A DNA stretch of 39,996 nt from JAZMZS01 sp045580775 (GTDB lineage Bacteria; Bacillota; Clostridia; Oscillospirales; CAG-272), in contig JAZNOK010000175.1 of NCBI GenBank assembly GCA_045580775.1, positions 1-39,996 on the forward strand. The letters are read 5' to 3'. The translations under genes were made by a program, and so were the position numbers. The notes below the pieces were generated by a model. That model made no database searches. It was not told the origin of the DNA and saw only the letters and a list, made by a program, of their open reading frames with translations. How positions within the stretch are numbered: position 1 is the stretch's first letter; each line of letters opens with the position of its first letter. Positions 16,112-24,649 of the stretch are shown in pieces.

Positions 16112-17635
16112 TCAGAGCGAAGCAAGGTATCTTGCCGCAGCCATAGGAATATCACGCGGGAGCATTCCGGACTCTCCGTATTCGCCTTTGAGCAGGTCTG
16201 CCGCCGCACCGTGAACGTGAGCACCGAGAGCGGCTGATATCACCGGAGGTACGCCCTGAGCAAGAAGTGCACCGATCATGCCCGACAGTACGTCTCCCGA
16301 GCCCGCCTTTGCAAGACCGGAGTTCCCTGTTGTATTAATGTATCTCATCCCATCTGGGGAGGCTGTTATCGTAGCCGCTCCCTTTAAAAGGACTGTGATG
16401 CCGCATCTTTCCGAGAGAGCTGACGCACTCTTGTATCTGTCACGCAACACTCCCTCAATATCGCAATACACGAGTCTTGCATATTCCTTCGGATGAGGGG
16501 TGATCACTATCTGTCGGGACGCACGCTCGATCACACCTGTATCTCCGTCGAGGGAGTTTAACCCATCCGCATCTATGAGCAGAGGACACCCGACAAGTGA
16601 GGATAGTAGTTCTATGAGCTTTTGGGCATTTTTATGTGCAGTCATTCCGCAGCCAATGACAGCCGCATCAGCCTCCACAGAATGAAGAAGTATCTTCTCA
16701 TACACGCTGTTATCCCATTCCGCCAAAGGAGGTACTACAGTAAATATCACCTCCGGGCAGCGAGCGGCAACAGCCGCAGCGACCCTGTCAGTACATACAA
16801 GCTCGCACAGTCCCACTCCCATTCTGAGTGCTCCTTCACAGGCAAGTACCGCAGCTCCTGTCATATAGTCGCTTCCGCAGACAAGCATCAGTCTGCCGTA
16901 GGTTCCCTTGTGAGAGTCTGCAGGGCGTGAAAGTATGTATTTACGTATCATATCAGTATCAACAGTTCTGTCAGAAAACGAAAATCTCTGCTCTATCTCA
17001 GCTCTGTCCACTCCGATACCGCACAGATGTATCCGTCCTGCAAATTCACGTGCAGGGTAAAGAAGCATACCTCGTTTTACATACTCCATCGTCACCGTAT
17101 GATCAGCACGGAAACATACCCTGCTCACCCTGCCTGTATCAGCCTCGACACCGGACGGAATATCCACAGCAACTCTCATGGCACGGGAGCTGTTGGCACT
17201 TTTCAGAGCAAACGCCTCAGGCTCGGGCATCTCCCCGTGAAACCCGACACCGAAAAGAGCATCTATGATTATCTCAGCCCCCTCGCACGCCTCGGCGAGC
17301 TTTTGCGTGTCAGAGACAGAATAAAAGCTCTTGAGCTTCTTTTTGAGTTTTGTACGGTGCAGTTCACTCGACTCGTCTCTGCTGTCGGTATCCGACTCAA
17401 AAACCGTGACATAATGATCCGAATCAAAAAGCTCAGACGCTATAACGTATCCGTCGCCGCCGTTTTTGCCTCCTCCGCATAGCACACACACACGTGCGTT
17501 TTCGCCAAGAAGCTTTTTTATTCTGTCAGCGGCTGACTTTCCTGCGTTATACATCAGGGTATGTGGCTTTATTCCAAGTACCTTTTCTGCGTATTCATCT
17601 ATGTCGCAGATCATTTTTCTTGTAGCAAGCAGCAT
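16112..17635 (-). CDS. nnr: bifunctional NAD(P)HX epimerase / ADP-dependent dehydratase
   Basis: The 507-residue metabolite-repair enzyme restores hydrated NAD(P)H. The N-terminal YjeF_N epimerase domain (about 1-215) has CGGGKNGGDGYV, IIDALFGVGFHG and VAVDIPSGVEADTG. The C-terminal ribokinase-like dehydratase domain (about 225-507) has SHKGTYGRLMLVCGS and LIDADGLNSL. It also has GNSGLAKAGSGDVLSGMIG. GAGGTGATC precedes the ATG. It follows the dehydrogenase gene by 11 nt and is probably co-transcribed with it. Confidence 0.95.
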   Translation of the reverse strand: MLLATRKMICDIDEYAEKVLGIKPHTLMYNAGKSAADRIKKLLGENARVCVLCGGGKNGGDGYVIASELFDSDHYVTVFESDTDSRDESSELHRTKLKKKLKSFYSVSDTQKLAEACEGAEIIIDALFGVGFHGEMPEPEAFALKSANSSRAMRVAVDIPSGVEADTGRVSRVCFRADHTVTMEYVKRGMLLYPAREFAGRIHLCGIGVDRAEIEQRFSFSDRTVDTDMIRKYILSRPADSHKGTYGRLMLVCGSDYMTGAAVLACEGALRMGVGLCELVCTDRVAAAVAARCPEVIFTVVPPLAEWDNSVYEKILLHSVEADAAVIGCGMTAHKNAQKLIELLSSLVGCPLLIDADGLNSLDGDTGVIERASRQIVITPHPKEYARLVYCDIEGVLRDRYKSASALSERCGITVLLKGAATITASPDGMRYINTTGNSGLAKAGSGDVLSGMIGALLAQGVPPVISAALGAHVHGAAADLLKGEYGESGMLPRDIPMAAARYLASL

Positions 17636-17646
17636 AAAAGATCACC

Positions 17647-18603
17647 TCAAAATACTCTGTTTATTCCCTGACCTGTTTTCCAAAAAGATGCAAGATTACG
17701 GTCAAGCACATCTATCAGTCTTTTTCTGGACTCAATACTCGTCCATGCACTGTGCGGTGTGATCAGACAGTTCGGAGCAGACAGCAAGGGGTTTTTCGGA
17801 TCGGCAGGCTCAGACGCAAGCACATCCAACCCTGCCCCGCCGAGTCTGCCGTCAGATAGAGCACAGGCGACGTCATGTTCGTTCAGCACGGCTCCTCTCG
17901 ATGTGTTGATAATAATAGCTCCCCGTTTCATTCTCGATATAAACTCGTCATTTACCAGACCTCTGGTTTGATCTGTCAGAGGACAGTGAAACGAGATATA
18001 GTCGCTCTCGGACAGCAGTGTCTGCTCGTCGGTATACTCTATGCCATCCCTGATACCGTGCTCAGCCGAACGTCGGTAAGCAAGCACCCTCATCCCGAAC
18101 GCCAGACATATACGGGCAAAACATTCACCTATAGCACCGCAGCCATACACACCTACGCATTTGTCCTTAAGCTCGGTAAAACGCACCTTCTGGTATTCAA
18201 ATCCGGGAATACCGGTCCATTTTCCCTCTTTTACAATATTGCACAATCCCGCAACATCCGTAGTAAGAGACAAAAGCAAAGTAAACGCAAGCTGAGCCAC
18301 GCTCGGCGTGGAGTAAGCGGGTACGTTGCATACCTCTATGCCACGCTCACGGCAAGCCGCCACATCTATCATGTCATATCCTGTACCAAGGGCACTCACG
18401 TACTTGATACCGGGACACGCATCAAGCACCGCACGGTCAATATTTACCCTATTGGTAAAAACAGCATCTGCATCTGCTATGACCTGTGCCGCACACTCAT
18501 AAGGAGTCTTTGCGTATACCTCATATTCGCCGTACTTATCTAAAAAATCCCAGCTGAGATCTCCCGGATTGACAGCAAAACCGTCAAGAACCACTGTTTT
18601 CAT
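17647..18603 (-). CDS. D-isomer-specific 2-hydroxyacid dehydrogenase
   Basis: The 318-residue cytoplasmic NAD-dependent oxidoreductase has the substrate domain at both ends and the Rossmann domain at about 100-290. The nucleotide loop VGVYGCGAIGECFARI is present. The Arg and Glu of the triad are expected in NTSRGAVLN and near LDVLASEPAD, and the His is in LITPHSAW. Substrate is not determinable; glycerate/hydroxypyruvate or 2-ketoacids are typical. The ATG at 18603 was chosen because GGAGAGTG precedes it. A longer frame from 18666 has an unconserved extension. Confidence 0.9.
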   Translation of the reverse strand: MKTVVLDGFAVNPGDLSWDFLDKYGEYEVYAKTPYECAAQVIADADAVFTNRVNIDRAVLDACPGIKYVSALGTGYDMIDVAACRERGIEVCNVPAYSTPSVAQLAFTLLLSLTTDVAGLCNIVKEGKWTGIPGFEYQKVRFTELKDKCVGVYGCGAIGECFARICLAFGMRVLAYRRSAEHGIRDGIEYTDEQTLLSESDYISFHCPLTDQTRGLVNDEFISRMKRGAIIINTSRGAVLNEHDVACALSDGRLGGAGLDVLASEPADPKNPLLSAPNCLITPHSAWTSIESRKRLIDVLDRNLASFWKTGQGINRVF

Positions 18604-18708
18604 TATTTCACTCTCCAAATAATACTCTATAACAATAATATTAACATTTTTTCGGGCGGTTGGCAAGTGGATTTATATATATGAGGCAAAAAACTTGTCC
18701 CTTTGTGC

Positions 18709-18737
18709 TTGAATTAATACAGTACATGGTGTATACT
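18709..18737 (+). promoter_or_regulatory. promoter of the ECF S component / CDF unit
   Basis: TTGAAT (18709-18714) and TATACT (18732-18737) are spaced by 17 nt. The predicted leader is about 30 nt, leaving no room for a riboswitch. Confidence 0.65.
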
Positions 18738-18772
18738 ATGAAAAGATGCAAGCCCGGGGAGGTGCTCTTACT

Positions 18773-19297
18773 ATGAAAAATAATAATGAAAAACTGAGAA
18801 AGCTGGTGTTCACTTCACTGTTTTCTGCTTTATGCACGGTGGCAACGATGATCGCATTCCCCGCAGGTCCGGGATACATAAATGCAGGTGACATGATGGT
18901 ACTGCTGGGGGCGTTTACCCTCTCGCCGATACATGCCATGGCAGCGGCAGGCATAGGTGCGGCATTTGCTGATCTGTTAGGCGGATATGTTCTCTATATC
19001 CCTGCCACTTTGGTGATCAAAGCCGGCATGGCGGCATGTGCGTGTTTTCTCTCGCGTGCTCTGAAAAAGATCACCGTACCCGCTCCTGTTGCAATAGCTT
19101 TGTCAGCTATTTTTGCTGAATTATGCATGACAATCGGGTATCTTGCGTATGAATGGACCGTGCTTAGATACGGAGCGGCGGCTTTGAGCAATATCCCGGC
19201 TAACCTGATCCAGGGAGCCTTCGGATGTGTCGGAGGGGTGCTTTTCTACTACATAGTCAAGCACACAAAACTCACAGACACCATCCCTGCTATTTGA
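18773..19297 (+). CDS. ECF transporter S component (substrate unknown)
   Basis: The 174-residue integral membrane protein has five or six hydrophobic segments and the S-component features LVFTSLFSALCTVATMI and PGYINAGDMMVLLGAF. In ECF transporters the S component binds a vitamin and works with a shared EcfA/EcfA'/EcfT module, which is not encoded here. The ATG was chosen because GGGGAGGTG lies 8 nt before it. The downstream CDF gene starts 13 nt after the stop. No riboswitch or enzyme context identifies the substrate. Confidence 0.8.
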   Translation: MKNNNEKLRKLVFTSLFSALCTVATMIAFPAGPGYINAGDMMVLLGAFTLSPIHAMAAAGIGAAFADLLGGYVLYIPATLVIKAGMAACACFLSRALKKITVPAPVAIALSAIFAELCMTIGYLAYEWTVLRYGAAALSNIPANLIQGAFGCVGGVLFYYIVKHTKLTDTIPAI

Positions 19298-19310
19298 TGA
19301 AGAGGTAACA

Positions 19311-20486
19311 ATGACAGGATTACTTGTAAGATTATTTATTAAAGACCCGGAAAACACGCAATCCTCTGCTGTGAGGAGTGCCTACGGCAGGCTGTGCGGG
19401 GTAGTTGGGGTAGTGTGTAATATACTTCTGTTTGGTTTTAAGCTTTTGGTGGGGTTACTGTGCGGATCTGTTGCAATAACAGCCGATGCCGTAAATAACC
19501 TTTCTGATGCATCCTCCAGCGTGATAAGTCTGATCGGCTTCAAGCTTGCAGAAAAGCCTGCAGATGACGAACATCCTTACGGTCACGGCAGATATGAGTA
19601 TCTCTCTGCCCTCACGGTAGCGGTGCTTGTATTGGTGATCGGATTTGAGATGGTAGGTTCCAGCCTTGAGAAGATCATTGCTCCCACAAAGGTTGAGTTC
19701 GGTATTTTTGTCACAGTTGTTTTGCTCGCTTCTATTCTGACAAAGCTATGGATGGCTCTCTTTAATCAAAAAATCGGAAAAAAGATCAGCTCCACCACAC
19801 TTATCGCAACGGCAAAAGACTCCAGAAATGATGTTATCAGCACTCTTGCCGTTCTCATAAGCTCCGCCGTATCTCACTTCTGCTCCGTGGAGCTGGATGG
19901 ATGGATGGGTCTGATAGTGGCGGCATTTATACTCTACAGTGCGGTAGGATTGATAAAGGAAGCGATCTCTCCTCTGCTCGGAAATCCCCCGTCCGCCGAA
20001 CTTGTAAAAGCTGTAAACGAACGTATAATGTCATACCCGGGAGTGCTCGATACACACGATCTGATAATACATGACTACGGTCCTGGCAGAAAATTCGCGT
20101 CAGTGCATGTCGAGATGTCAGCTGATGACGATGTGCTCGCATCGCACGACATAATCGACAATATCGAAAGAGATCTGTCGAGGGAGTTCGGAATGCTGAC
20201 ATCCATACATTACGATCCGGTCGTTACATCCGACCCGAGAGTAGAGCAACTGAAGTCAACTATTAGCTCGATCCTCTCCGAGCTCAACGAAGGGATAAGC
20301 ATGCATGACCTGCGTATCGTCCCCGGCAGCTCACATACAAATGTAATATTCGACTGTGTACTGCCGAGATCCAGCAAAATGAGCGAATCTGAGCTGCGTA
20401 CATATATATCGCAAAAGGTCGCTGCAAAGCATGAAAATCATTACTGCGTGATCACAGTAGACCGCAGCTTCACATCGGGCAACTGA
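19311..20486 (+). CDS. cation diffusion facilitator (CDF) family metal transporter
   Basis: The 391-residue membrane exporter moves divalent metals such as Zn, Mn, Fe or Co in exchange for protons. The metal-site motif is ADAVNNLSDASSS at about 59-71, followed by HPYGHGRYEY at about 87-96. About six membrane segments span residues 30-225. The C-terminal cytoplasmic dimerisation domain is about 230-310, and a roughly 80-residue extension follows. The ATG lies 13 nt after the ECF gene and GAGG precedes it. Metal selectivity cannot be read with confidence. Confidence 0.93.
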   Translation: MTGLLVRLFIKDPENTQSSAVRSAYGRLCGVVGVVCNILLFGFKLLVGLLCGSVAITADAVNNLSDASSSVISLIGFKLAEKPADDEHPYGHGRYEYLSALTVAVLVLVIGFEMVGSSLEKIIAPTKVEFGIFVTVVLLASILTKLWMALFNQKIGKKISSTTLIATAKDSRNDVISTLAVLISSAVSHFCSVELDGWMGLIVAAFILYSAVGLIKEAISPLLGNPPSAELVKAVNERIMSYPGVLDTHDLIIHDYGPGRKFASVHVEMSADDDVLASHDIIDNIERDLSREFGMLTSIHYDPVVTSDPRVEQLKSTISSILSELNEGISMHDLRIVPGSSHTNVIFDCVLPRSSKMSESELRTYISQKVAAKHENHYCVITVDRSFTSGN

Positions 20487-20599
20487 AAAGCATCATTATA
20501 AAAAAGTCAAGTGCCATCGGCTATCCTCGGCTATAGTCCTTATCCTGATCGTTTGTGCGAAGCGATACGGTGAAGGCATAATAACTCAATATCCAATAC

Positions 20600-20648
20600 A
20601 AAAAAGCATCCTCAAACACTCCGAAAGAGCATTTGAGGATGCTTTTTT
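20600..20648. terminator. bidirectional terminator between CDF and xpt
   Basis: AAAAAGCATCCTCAAA pairs with TTTGAGGATGCTTTTT around a 15-nt loop, with T runs at both ends. It serves the convergent CDF (plus) and xpt (minus) genes. Confidence 0.95.
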
Positions 20649-20654
20649 TAATAA

Positions 20655-21239
20655 TTACTTTTGCTCACGAAACTCAATAGTACCCTTCTCAGCGTCCATA
20701 CTCTCAACAATAGCGATAGACTCGAGGCGGTATCCGAGATTGCGTATTATTCTGCCTCCCGTCTGAAAACCTTTCTCTATTACTATACCGATACCGACAA
20801 CGTCGGCTCCCGCCTGCTCGGTTATAGCCAGCAGTCCCTGCAGAGCACAGCCGTTAGCGAGGAAATCGTCGATAACAAGCACCCTGTCTCCCTCAGAGAT
20901 AAACTTCTTTGATACGATTATCTGATTTTTGTTTTTGTGAGTAAAGGACTCGACCTCGGCTGTATACATCTCTCCGTCGAGATTAATGCTCTTCTTTTTC
21001 TTAGCGAATACCATAGGAGTTCCGATACAACGGGCTGCAGCATACGCTATCGCAATACCTGAAGCCTCAATGGTCAGCACCTTGGTTATCTTCTCGTCCT
21101 TAAAACGCTCAGCAAACTCCTGACCGATCCGATCGAGAAGCTCAACATCCATCTGGTGATTGAGAAAGCTGTCAACCTTGAGAACGTTTCCCTCTTTTAT
21201 TATTCCGTCACGAACTATTCTTTCTTCCAAAAAATTCAT
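20655..21239 (-). CDS. xpt: xanthine phosphoribosyltransferase
   Basis: The 194-residue salvage enzyme converts xanthine and PRPP to XMP. The N-terminus MNFLEERIVRDG and the length are typical of Xpt. ITKVLTIEASGIAIAYAAA and the PRPP loop RVLVIDDFLANGCAL (about 118-132) are present. It has its own perfect promoter just upstream and lies downstream of the coaX terminator. The leader is about 35 nt, so no purine riboswitch of the kind found before xpt in bacilli can be present. Confidence 0.96.
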   Translation of the reverse strand: MNFLEERIVRDGIIKEGNVLKVDSFLNHQMDVELLDRIGQEFAERFKDEKITKVLTIEASGIAIAYAAARCIGTPMVFAKKKKSINLDGEMYTAEVESFTHKNKNQIIVSKKFISEGDRVLVIDDFLANGCALQGLLAITEQAGADVVGIGIVIEKGFQTGGRIIRNLGYRLESIAIVESMDAEKGTIEFREQK

Positions 21240-21273
21240 ATTGCTCTCCCGACCGTTTTTTGATTTTTTCTAT

Positions 21274-21302
21274 ATTATACTCTCAGAAGGTACTTATGTC
21301 AA
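21274..21302 (-). promoter_or_regulatory. promoter of xpt
   Basis: On the minus strand TTGACA (21297-21302) and TATAAT (21274-21279) are spaced by 17 nt. The -35 begins directly after the T run of the upstream coaX terminator. GGGAGAG precedes the xpt ATG. Confidence 0.92.
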
Positions 21303-21303
21303 C

Positions 21304-21349
21304 AAAAAAACGGCAAATCCCGCATTAAATGCAGATTTGCCGTCTTTTT
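21304..21349 (-). terminator. terminator of coaX
   Basis: ACGGCAAATC (21310-21319) pairs with GATTTGCCGT (21334-21343) around a 14-nt loop. On the minus strand the stem is followed by a T run. It starts 6 nt after the coaX stop. Confidence 0.93.
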
Positions 21350-21355
21350 CGATTT

Positions 21356-22120
21356 CTATTTATTCTTGTTGTAGATGAGCATAAGCCCCTTTAACATCAG
21401 CTTATCATCCAAGATCACCTTTCTTTTGCACAGGGAGCTTACAATTGCTGACAGACCCCCTGTAGCAATGACGGTACAGCTCTCACCGAGCTCCTGCTCT
21501 ATTCTGTCGCAGATGCCGTCTATTGCCGCGGCGTTAGAGTACATAATGCCGTTTTTCATACTGTCAACGGTGTTCTTGCCGATAACTCCGCTCGGAATGT
21601 CAAATCCGATACGAGGCAGCTGTGATGTATACGAAGTCAGAGCTTCAGCTGATATCGACATTCCCGTGGTGATCAGAGTCCCTATATAGCTCTTGTTTTT
21701 GTCTATGACCGAATAGGTGGTAGCTGTACCCATATCCACTATTATCTGCGGAACAGGATAGTTATTTATCCCTGCTACCGCATCAACAACAAGATCTGAA
21801 CCCAGCTGTGCAGGATCGTCTATACGTATTCTTAGACCCGTCTTTATACCCGGACCTACGACCGTGACCTTCACCTGAGCGTATTTTTCTATAGCATGCT
21901 TGACTGTGTTGGTAAGTGCCGGAACAACAGATGATATAATAGCCCCTTCAAGAGACGCCGAGTCTATCTCATGTATATGAAATGCCATGCGTATAGTAGA
22001 AGCGTACTCAAGGTCGGTCGCACGGTGATTTGTCGATACCCTCTCGACAAACAGTATCCTATCACCTTCAAAGCAGCCTATCACTACATTTGTATTCCCT
22101 ATATCTATCGCAAGAACCAT
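21356..22120 (-). CDS. coaX: type III pantothenate kinase
   Basis: The 254-residue ASKHA-fold kinase phosphorylates pantothenate, the first step of CoA synthesis, and needs a monovalent cation. The phosphate motif AIDIGNTNVVIG is at about 4-15. GLRIRIDDPAQLGSDLVVDA is at about 94-113, DMGTATTYSVID is at about 128-139, and TGGLSA is near 222. The length is standard. It lies 16 nt after an ECF S component gene on the same strand, which suggests that the transporter imports pantothenate. Confidence 0.96.
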   Translation of the reverse strand: MVLAIDIGNTNVVIGCFEGDRILFVERVSTNHRATDLEYASTIRMAFHIHEIDSASLEGAIISSVVPALTNTVKHAIEKYAQVKVTVVGPGIKTGLRIRIDDPAQLGSDLVVDAVAGINNYPVPQIIVDMGTATTYSVIDKNKSYIGTLITTGMSISAEALTSYTSQLPRIGFDIPSGVIGKNTVDSMKNGIMYSNAAAIDGICDRIEQELGESCTVIATGGLSAIVSSLCKRKVILDDKLMLKGLMLIYNKNK

Positions 22121-22136
22121 ATTCGATGTCCCTTTT

Positions 22137-22745
22137 TTATACTTTCTTTTTAGGTTTCAACACCGCTATCAGACGCAGCACCACAGGGATCAGGGCAACG
22201 TTCACCGCAAATTCAACCAAGAAGTTCAGTCCCACGATGCCGACAAATATGAATGAAACAGCACCGGCAAATGCATTCTGAGAGGCAAACTCCGCCATCA
22301 GATCATAATAGAACACAAACAGTCCCGCAACGAATATTCCCGTATTCACTATAGGAGCTGAGACTGCAGAAAGTATTACACCTACGGAAGTCATTTTGCT
22401 GCTTTTAAAAGCGGACCATACAAGTCCGGACACAAGTCCTGCCGCCACACCCTTGATCACACACAGCAAAAGCGTAATTACCGGCAGTGCCTCGAACATC
22501 TTAAAGCTGAGCAGTCCCGCAGCACCTGTCACTACCTGTACAGCTACCGTAACACCGAACACTCCGCCGAGAAACGCACCCGCACCGGGTCCGTAGATGA
22601 TCGCTCCGATAATGATCGGTACCAGTGTCAGCGTGATAGAAAACGCACCAAGCGGTATTACGATAAATGCCTGTAGCATTACCACTATAGCCGCCAAAAT
22701 AGCCGTGCCTACCATGTCATGGAGCTTTTTGTTTGTTGTTTTCAT
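22137..22745 (-). CDS. ECF transporter S component, possibly for pantothenate
   Basis: The 202-residue membrane protein has about six hydrophobic segments. AILAAIVVMLQAFIVIPLG begins it, GPGAGAFLGGVFGVTVAV follows, and it ends LKPKKKV. The layout is that of an ECF S component. Linkage to coaX, 16 nt downstream, points to pantothenate (PanT-like), by inference. The ATG at 22745 was chosen because AGGAGG lies 7 nt before it; the longer frame from 22904 covers the structured leader. The energising module is not in the window. Confidence 0.75.
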   Translation of the reverse strand: MKTTNKKLHDMVGTAILAAIVVMLQAFIVIPLGAFSITLTLVPIIIGAIIYGPGAGAFLGGVFGVTVAVQVVTGAAGLLSFKMFEALPVITLLLCVIKGVAAGLVSGLVWSAFKSSKMTSVGVILSAVSAPIVNTGIFVAGLFVFYYDLMAEFASQNAFAGAVSFIFVGIVGLNFLVEFAVNVALIPVVLRLIAVLKPKKKV

Positions 22746-22890
22746 GTTTTTCCTCCTGTTACTGTTCTCCGTTTCGGAGATATAATTACTTGTGCCGAAA
22801 ATATCCCCTGCCCCGCCGTCAGATTCCGATAAGGATATCTGCGTGCTTTCGCTGTGCGGGGAGATAATACTCTCAGACCCTTGTATTATA
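22746..22890 (-). promoter_or_regulatory. -10 box and structured leader of the ECF/coaX unit
   Basis: On the minus strand TATAAT (22885-22890) starts a leader of about 130 nt. An outer stem pairs CCCCGC (22856-22861) with GCGGGG (22811-22816). It encloses a small GC-GAAA-GC hairpin and an 8-bp stem CAGAT(A)TCC/GGAATCTG, so it can be drawn as a three-way junction. A second hairpin, TCTCCG-AAA-CGGAGA, lies just before the ribosome binding site. No family is recognised, and the -35 is not clear. Confidence 0.4.
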
Positions 22891-23022
22891 TACCATGTTT
22901 TCAAAAAAATCTATACTTTTCACAAAAAAAGCAGGATTCACCCAAACCGTCCTCCGTCATCCATTCTTAATCATGCAAAGGCTATGCACAATTGCACAGA
23001 GAGTTACATTACCTGCTCGGTC

Positions 23023-23060
23023 AAAAAAACAGGAACATGCCTATTGCACATTCCTGTTTT
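23023..23060 (-). terminator. terminator of the GH43 gene
   Basis: AAAACAGGAA (23026-23035) pairs with TTCCTGTTTT (23051-23060) around a 15-nt loop. On the minus strand a T run of seven follows. It lies 20 nt after the GH43 stop codon. Confidence 0.88.
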
Positions 23061-23080
23061 CCTGCTTTTTTACAGTTGCG

Positions 23081-24607
23081 TCAGCCCTGTTTTCTTGTAG
23101 AGAACAGTATCTCGCCGATAGCTGAGCACTCAGATCCTTCTGCCTTTTTAAATGTGAAGGTCAACTGCTCGATCTTTGTTTCCTCGGGCAGCTTTGCAAA
23201 ACTGATAATTGCAGCCGTTCCCTTGCCTGTGAACTTCACATCATCGTAGATGTACTTGCCGTTTACAACAACATCCATACACTCGATCTGATAACTTGCA
23301 ACACTCGTAGCGTATACCCACATAAGATCAAAGCCCTGCCCCTCGGGAAACTTGAGCGTGATGCTGTCTGTATCTTCTAAAGTAACGAGATTTGCAAATC
23401 CCTTAGGGATCATTTCATCGCAGAGAATACCGAGATCCTGCTCCTTTGCAAGGTTGCCCGTTATCTCTACATCTCCATGATATTTATAATATCCGTTTAT
23501 ACCGTCCGGCAGAGGCTGTCTTGTATTTGTAGGACCGTCAGCATACAGAGTTCCGTCATCGCATACCACCAACTTGTCGATATACAGCGAGCGTCCTCCG
23601 TCTGTGTTCGGAGGGACGGTATGAGAGTGATAGGTGAGATATATCTCATCCTCAAGTCTCAGAATATTGCAATGTCCCGAACCCGTTATAGTCTCTCCGT
23701 TACCCTTCAGAATACAGCCGTTTTTGGGTTTTTCGTATTCTGCAAGAACCTTGTCGGAGGTGCAGTATCCCACAGAATAGTTTGCACTCTGATAGTAGTT
23801 TGCACTGTACAGAAGATAGTATTTTCCGTTTTCTTTAAATACGACAGGGCCCTCGTTCCATATCGTGTTTCCGCTCTGCTTCTCCCAAGACAGTGTAGGA
23901 GTGGAAATGAGCACAGGGTCGCACAGCAGACGTGTAAAGTCGTTTGACACCTCCACGCCGAATGACTGGCTGACCTTCTTAGATCCGATCTTGTTTGTGG
24001 AACAGTCCTTTGAATAGAATATATAGGTTTTTCCGTCGTCATCAAGGAAGAAGGAAAGATCTATTACGCTGTATGAAAAGTTAAGCAGCGGCTTGTCTCC
24101 GATCGGCTTGAATGTTCCGTCGGGAGTATCGCATACGGCAACAGAGCCGTGGAATATCTGCTTTGAGTCTCTTCCGCAGAAGAAGAGATAGAATTTTCCG
24201 TTGTATTCATGAACCTCCGGAGCCCAGCATCTGTCTACTCCCCATGATGTCTGAGAAAGTGCAAAAATCGTCTTCGGATCTCCCCATGTGAGCAGATTGT
24301 CAGACACTCTGACAGAAAGAGACTTGCCTCCTGTGCTGTACAGATAATACTTTCCATCATGATGTACTATCATAGGGTCTGCTGCCCCTCCCTCGAGGGG
24401 ATTTTGATAAAACGCCCCCGGGCTGACGATACCGTTGCTCACAGCAGTATACTCGTCAGACGGAGTCGAGCTGTCTGTCGTATCCGCGGTCGATGTGTCA
24501 GCGGTATCTGTCGAGGCGGAATTGCTGCCGCAACCGGCAAAGCACGAGATCACACATATCAAGCACAAAGCAAGACACATCATTCGCTTTAAGGTGTTCG
24601 TGGCCAT
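23081..24607 (-). CDS. glycoside hydrolase family 43-like lipoprotein
   Basis: The 508-residue product has a lipoprotein signal (CVISCFAGC, Cys near residue 26) followed by a Ser/Thr/Asp linker to about 50. The five-bladed propeller starts FYQNPLEGGAADPMIVHHDGKYY; the Asp in ADPMI is the expected catalytic base. CWAPEVHEYNGKFYLFF and IDLSFFLDDDGKTYIFYS follow, and WNEGPVVFKENGKYYL carries the likely acid Glu. A beta-sandwich-like domain of about 110 residues ends the protein. GH43 enzymes attack arabinose- or xylose-containing polymers; the exact substrate is unknown. The start is uncertain: ATG 24607 has only a distant GGGGCAG, and an in-frame GTG at 24640 has AAGGAG 15 nt upstream. Confidence 0.85.
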   Translation of the reverse strand: MATNTLKRMMCLALCLICVISCFAGCGSNSASTDTADTSTADTTDSSTPSDEYTAVSNGIVSPGAFYQNPLEGGAADPMIVHHDGKYYLYSTGGKSLSVRVSDNLLTWGDPKTIFALSQTSWGVDRCWAPEVHEYNGKFYLFFCGRDSKQIFHGSVAVCDTPDGTFKPIGDKPLLNFSYSVIDLSFFLDDDGKTYIFYSKDCSTNKIGSKKVSQSFGVEVSNDFTRLLCDPVLISTPTLSWEKQSGNTIWNEGPVVFKENGKYYLLYSANYYQSANYSVGYCTSDKVLAEYEKPKNGCILKGNGETITGSGHCNILRLEDEIYLTYHSHTVPPNTDGGRSLYIDKLVVCDDGTLYADGPTNTRQPLPDGINGYYKYHGDVEITGNLAKEQDLGILCDEMIPKGFANLVTLEDTDSITLKFPEGQGFDLMWVYATSVASYQIECMDVVVNGKYIYDDVKFTGKGTAAIISFAKLPEETKIEQLTFTFKKAEGSECSAIGEILFSTRKQG

Positions 24608-24623
24608 TTTAAAATACTGCCCC

Positions 24624-24649
24624 TGCCGCAACGTTCTCACGTTGCGGCA
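24624..24649. promoter_or_regulatory. perfect 11-bp inverted repeat before the GH43 start
   Basis: TGCCGCAACGT (24624-24634) and ACGTTGCGGCA (24639-24649) are perfect complements around four bases. On the minus strand the loop reads GAGA, a GNRA tetraloop, so a stable RNA hairpin would sit between AAGGAG and the ATG. It could equally be a DNA operator for a LacI-like repressor. It has no T run, so it is not a terminator. Confidence 0.6.

Noticed and set aside
18603..18666. Upstream start for the 2-hydroxyacid dehydrogenase
   Set aside because: The 21-residue extension is not typical of the family and has no ribosome binding site; GGAGAGTG precedes the inner ATG.
20655..21303. Purine riboswitch before xpt
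   Set aside because: The promoter leaves a leader of about 35 nt, too short for the aptamer.
22746..22890. TPP riboswitch, suggested by CTGAGAG in the leader
   Set aside because: The second conserved half of the TPP aptamer is missing and the drawn fold differs.
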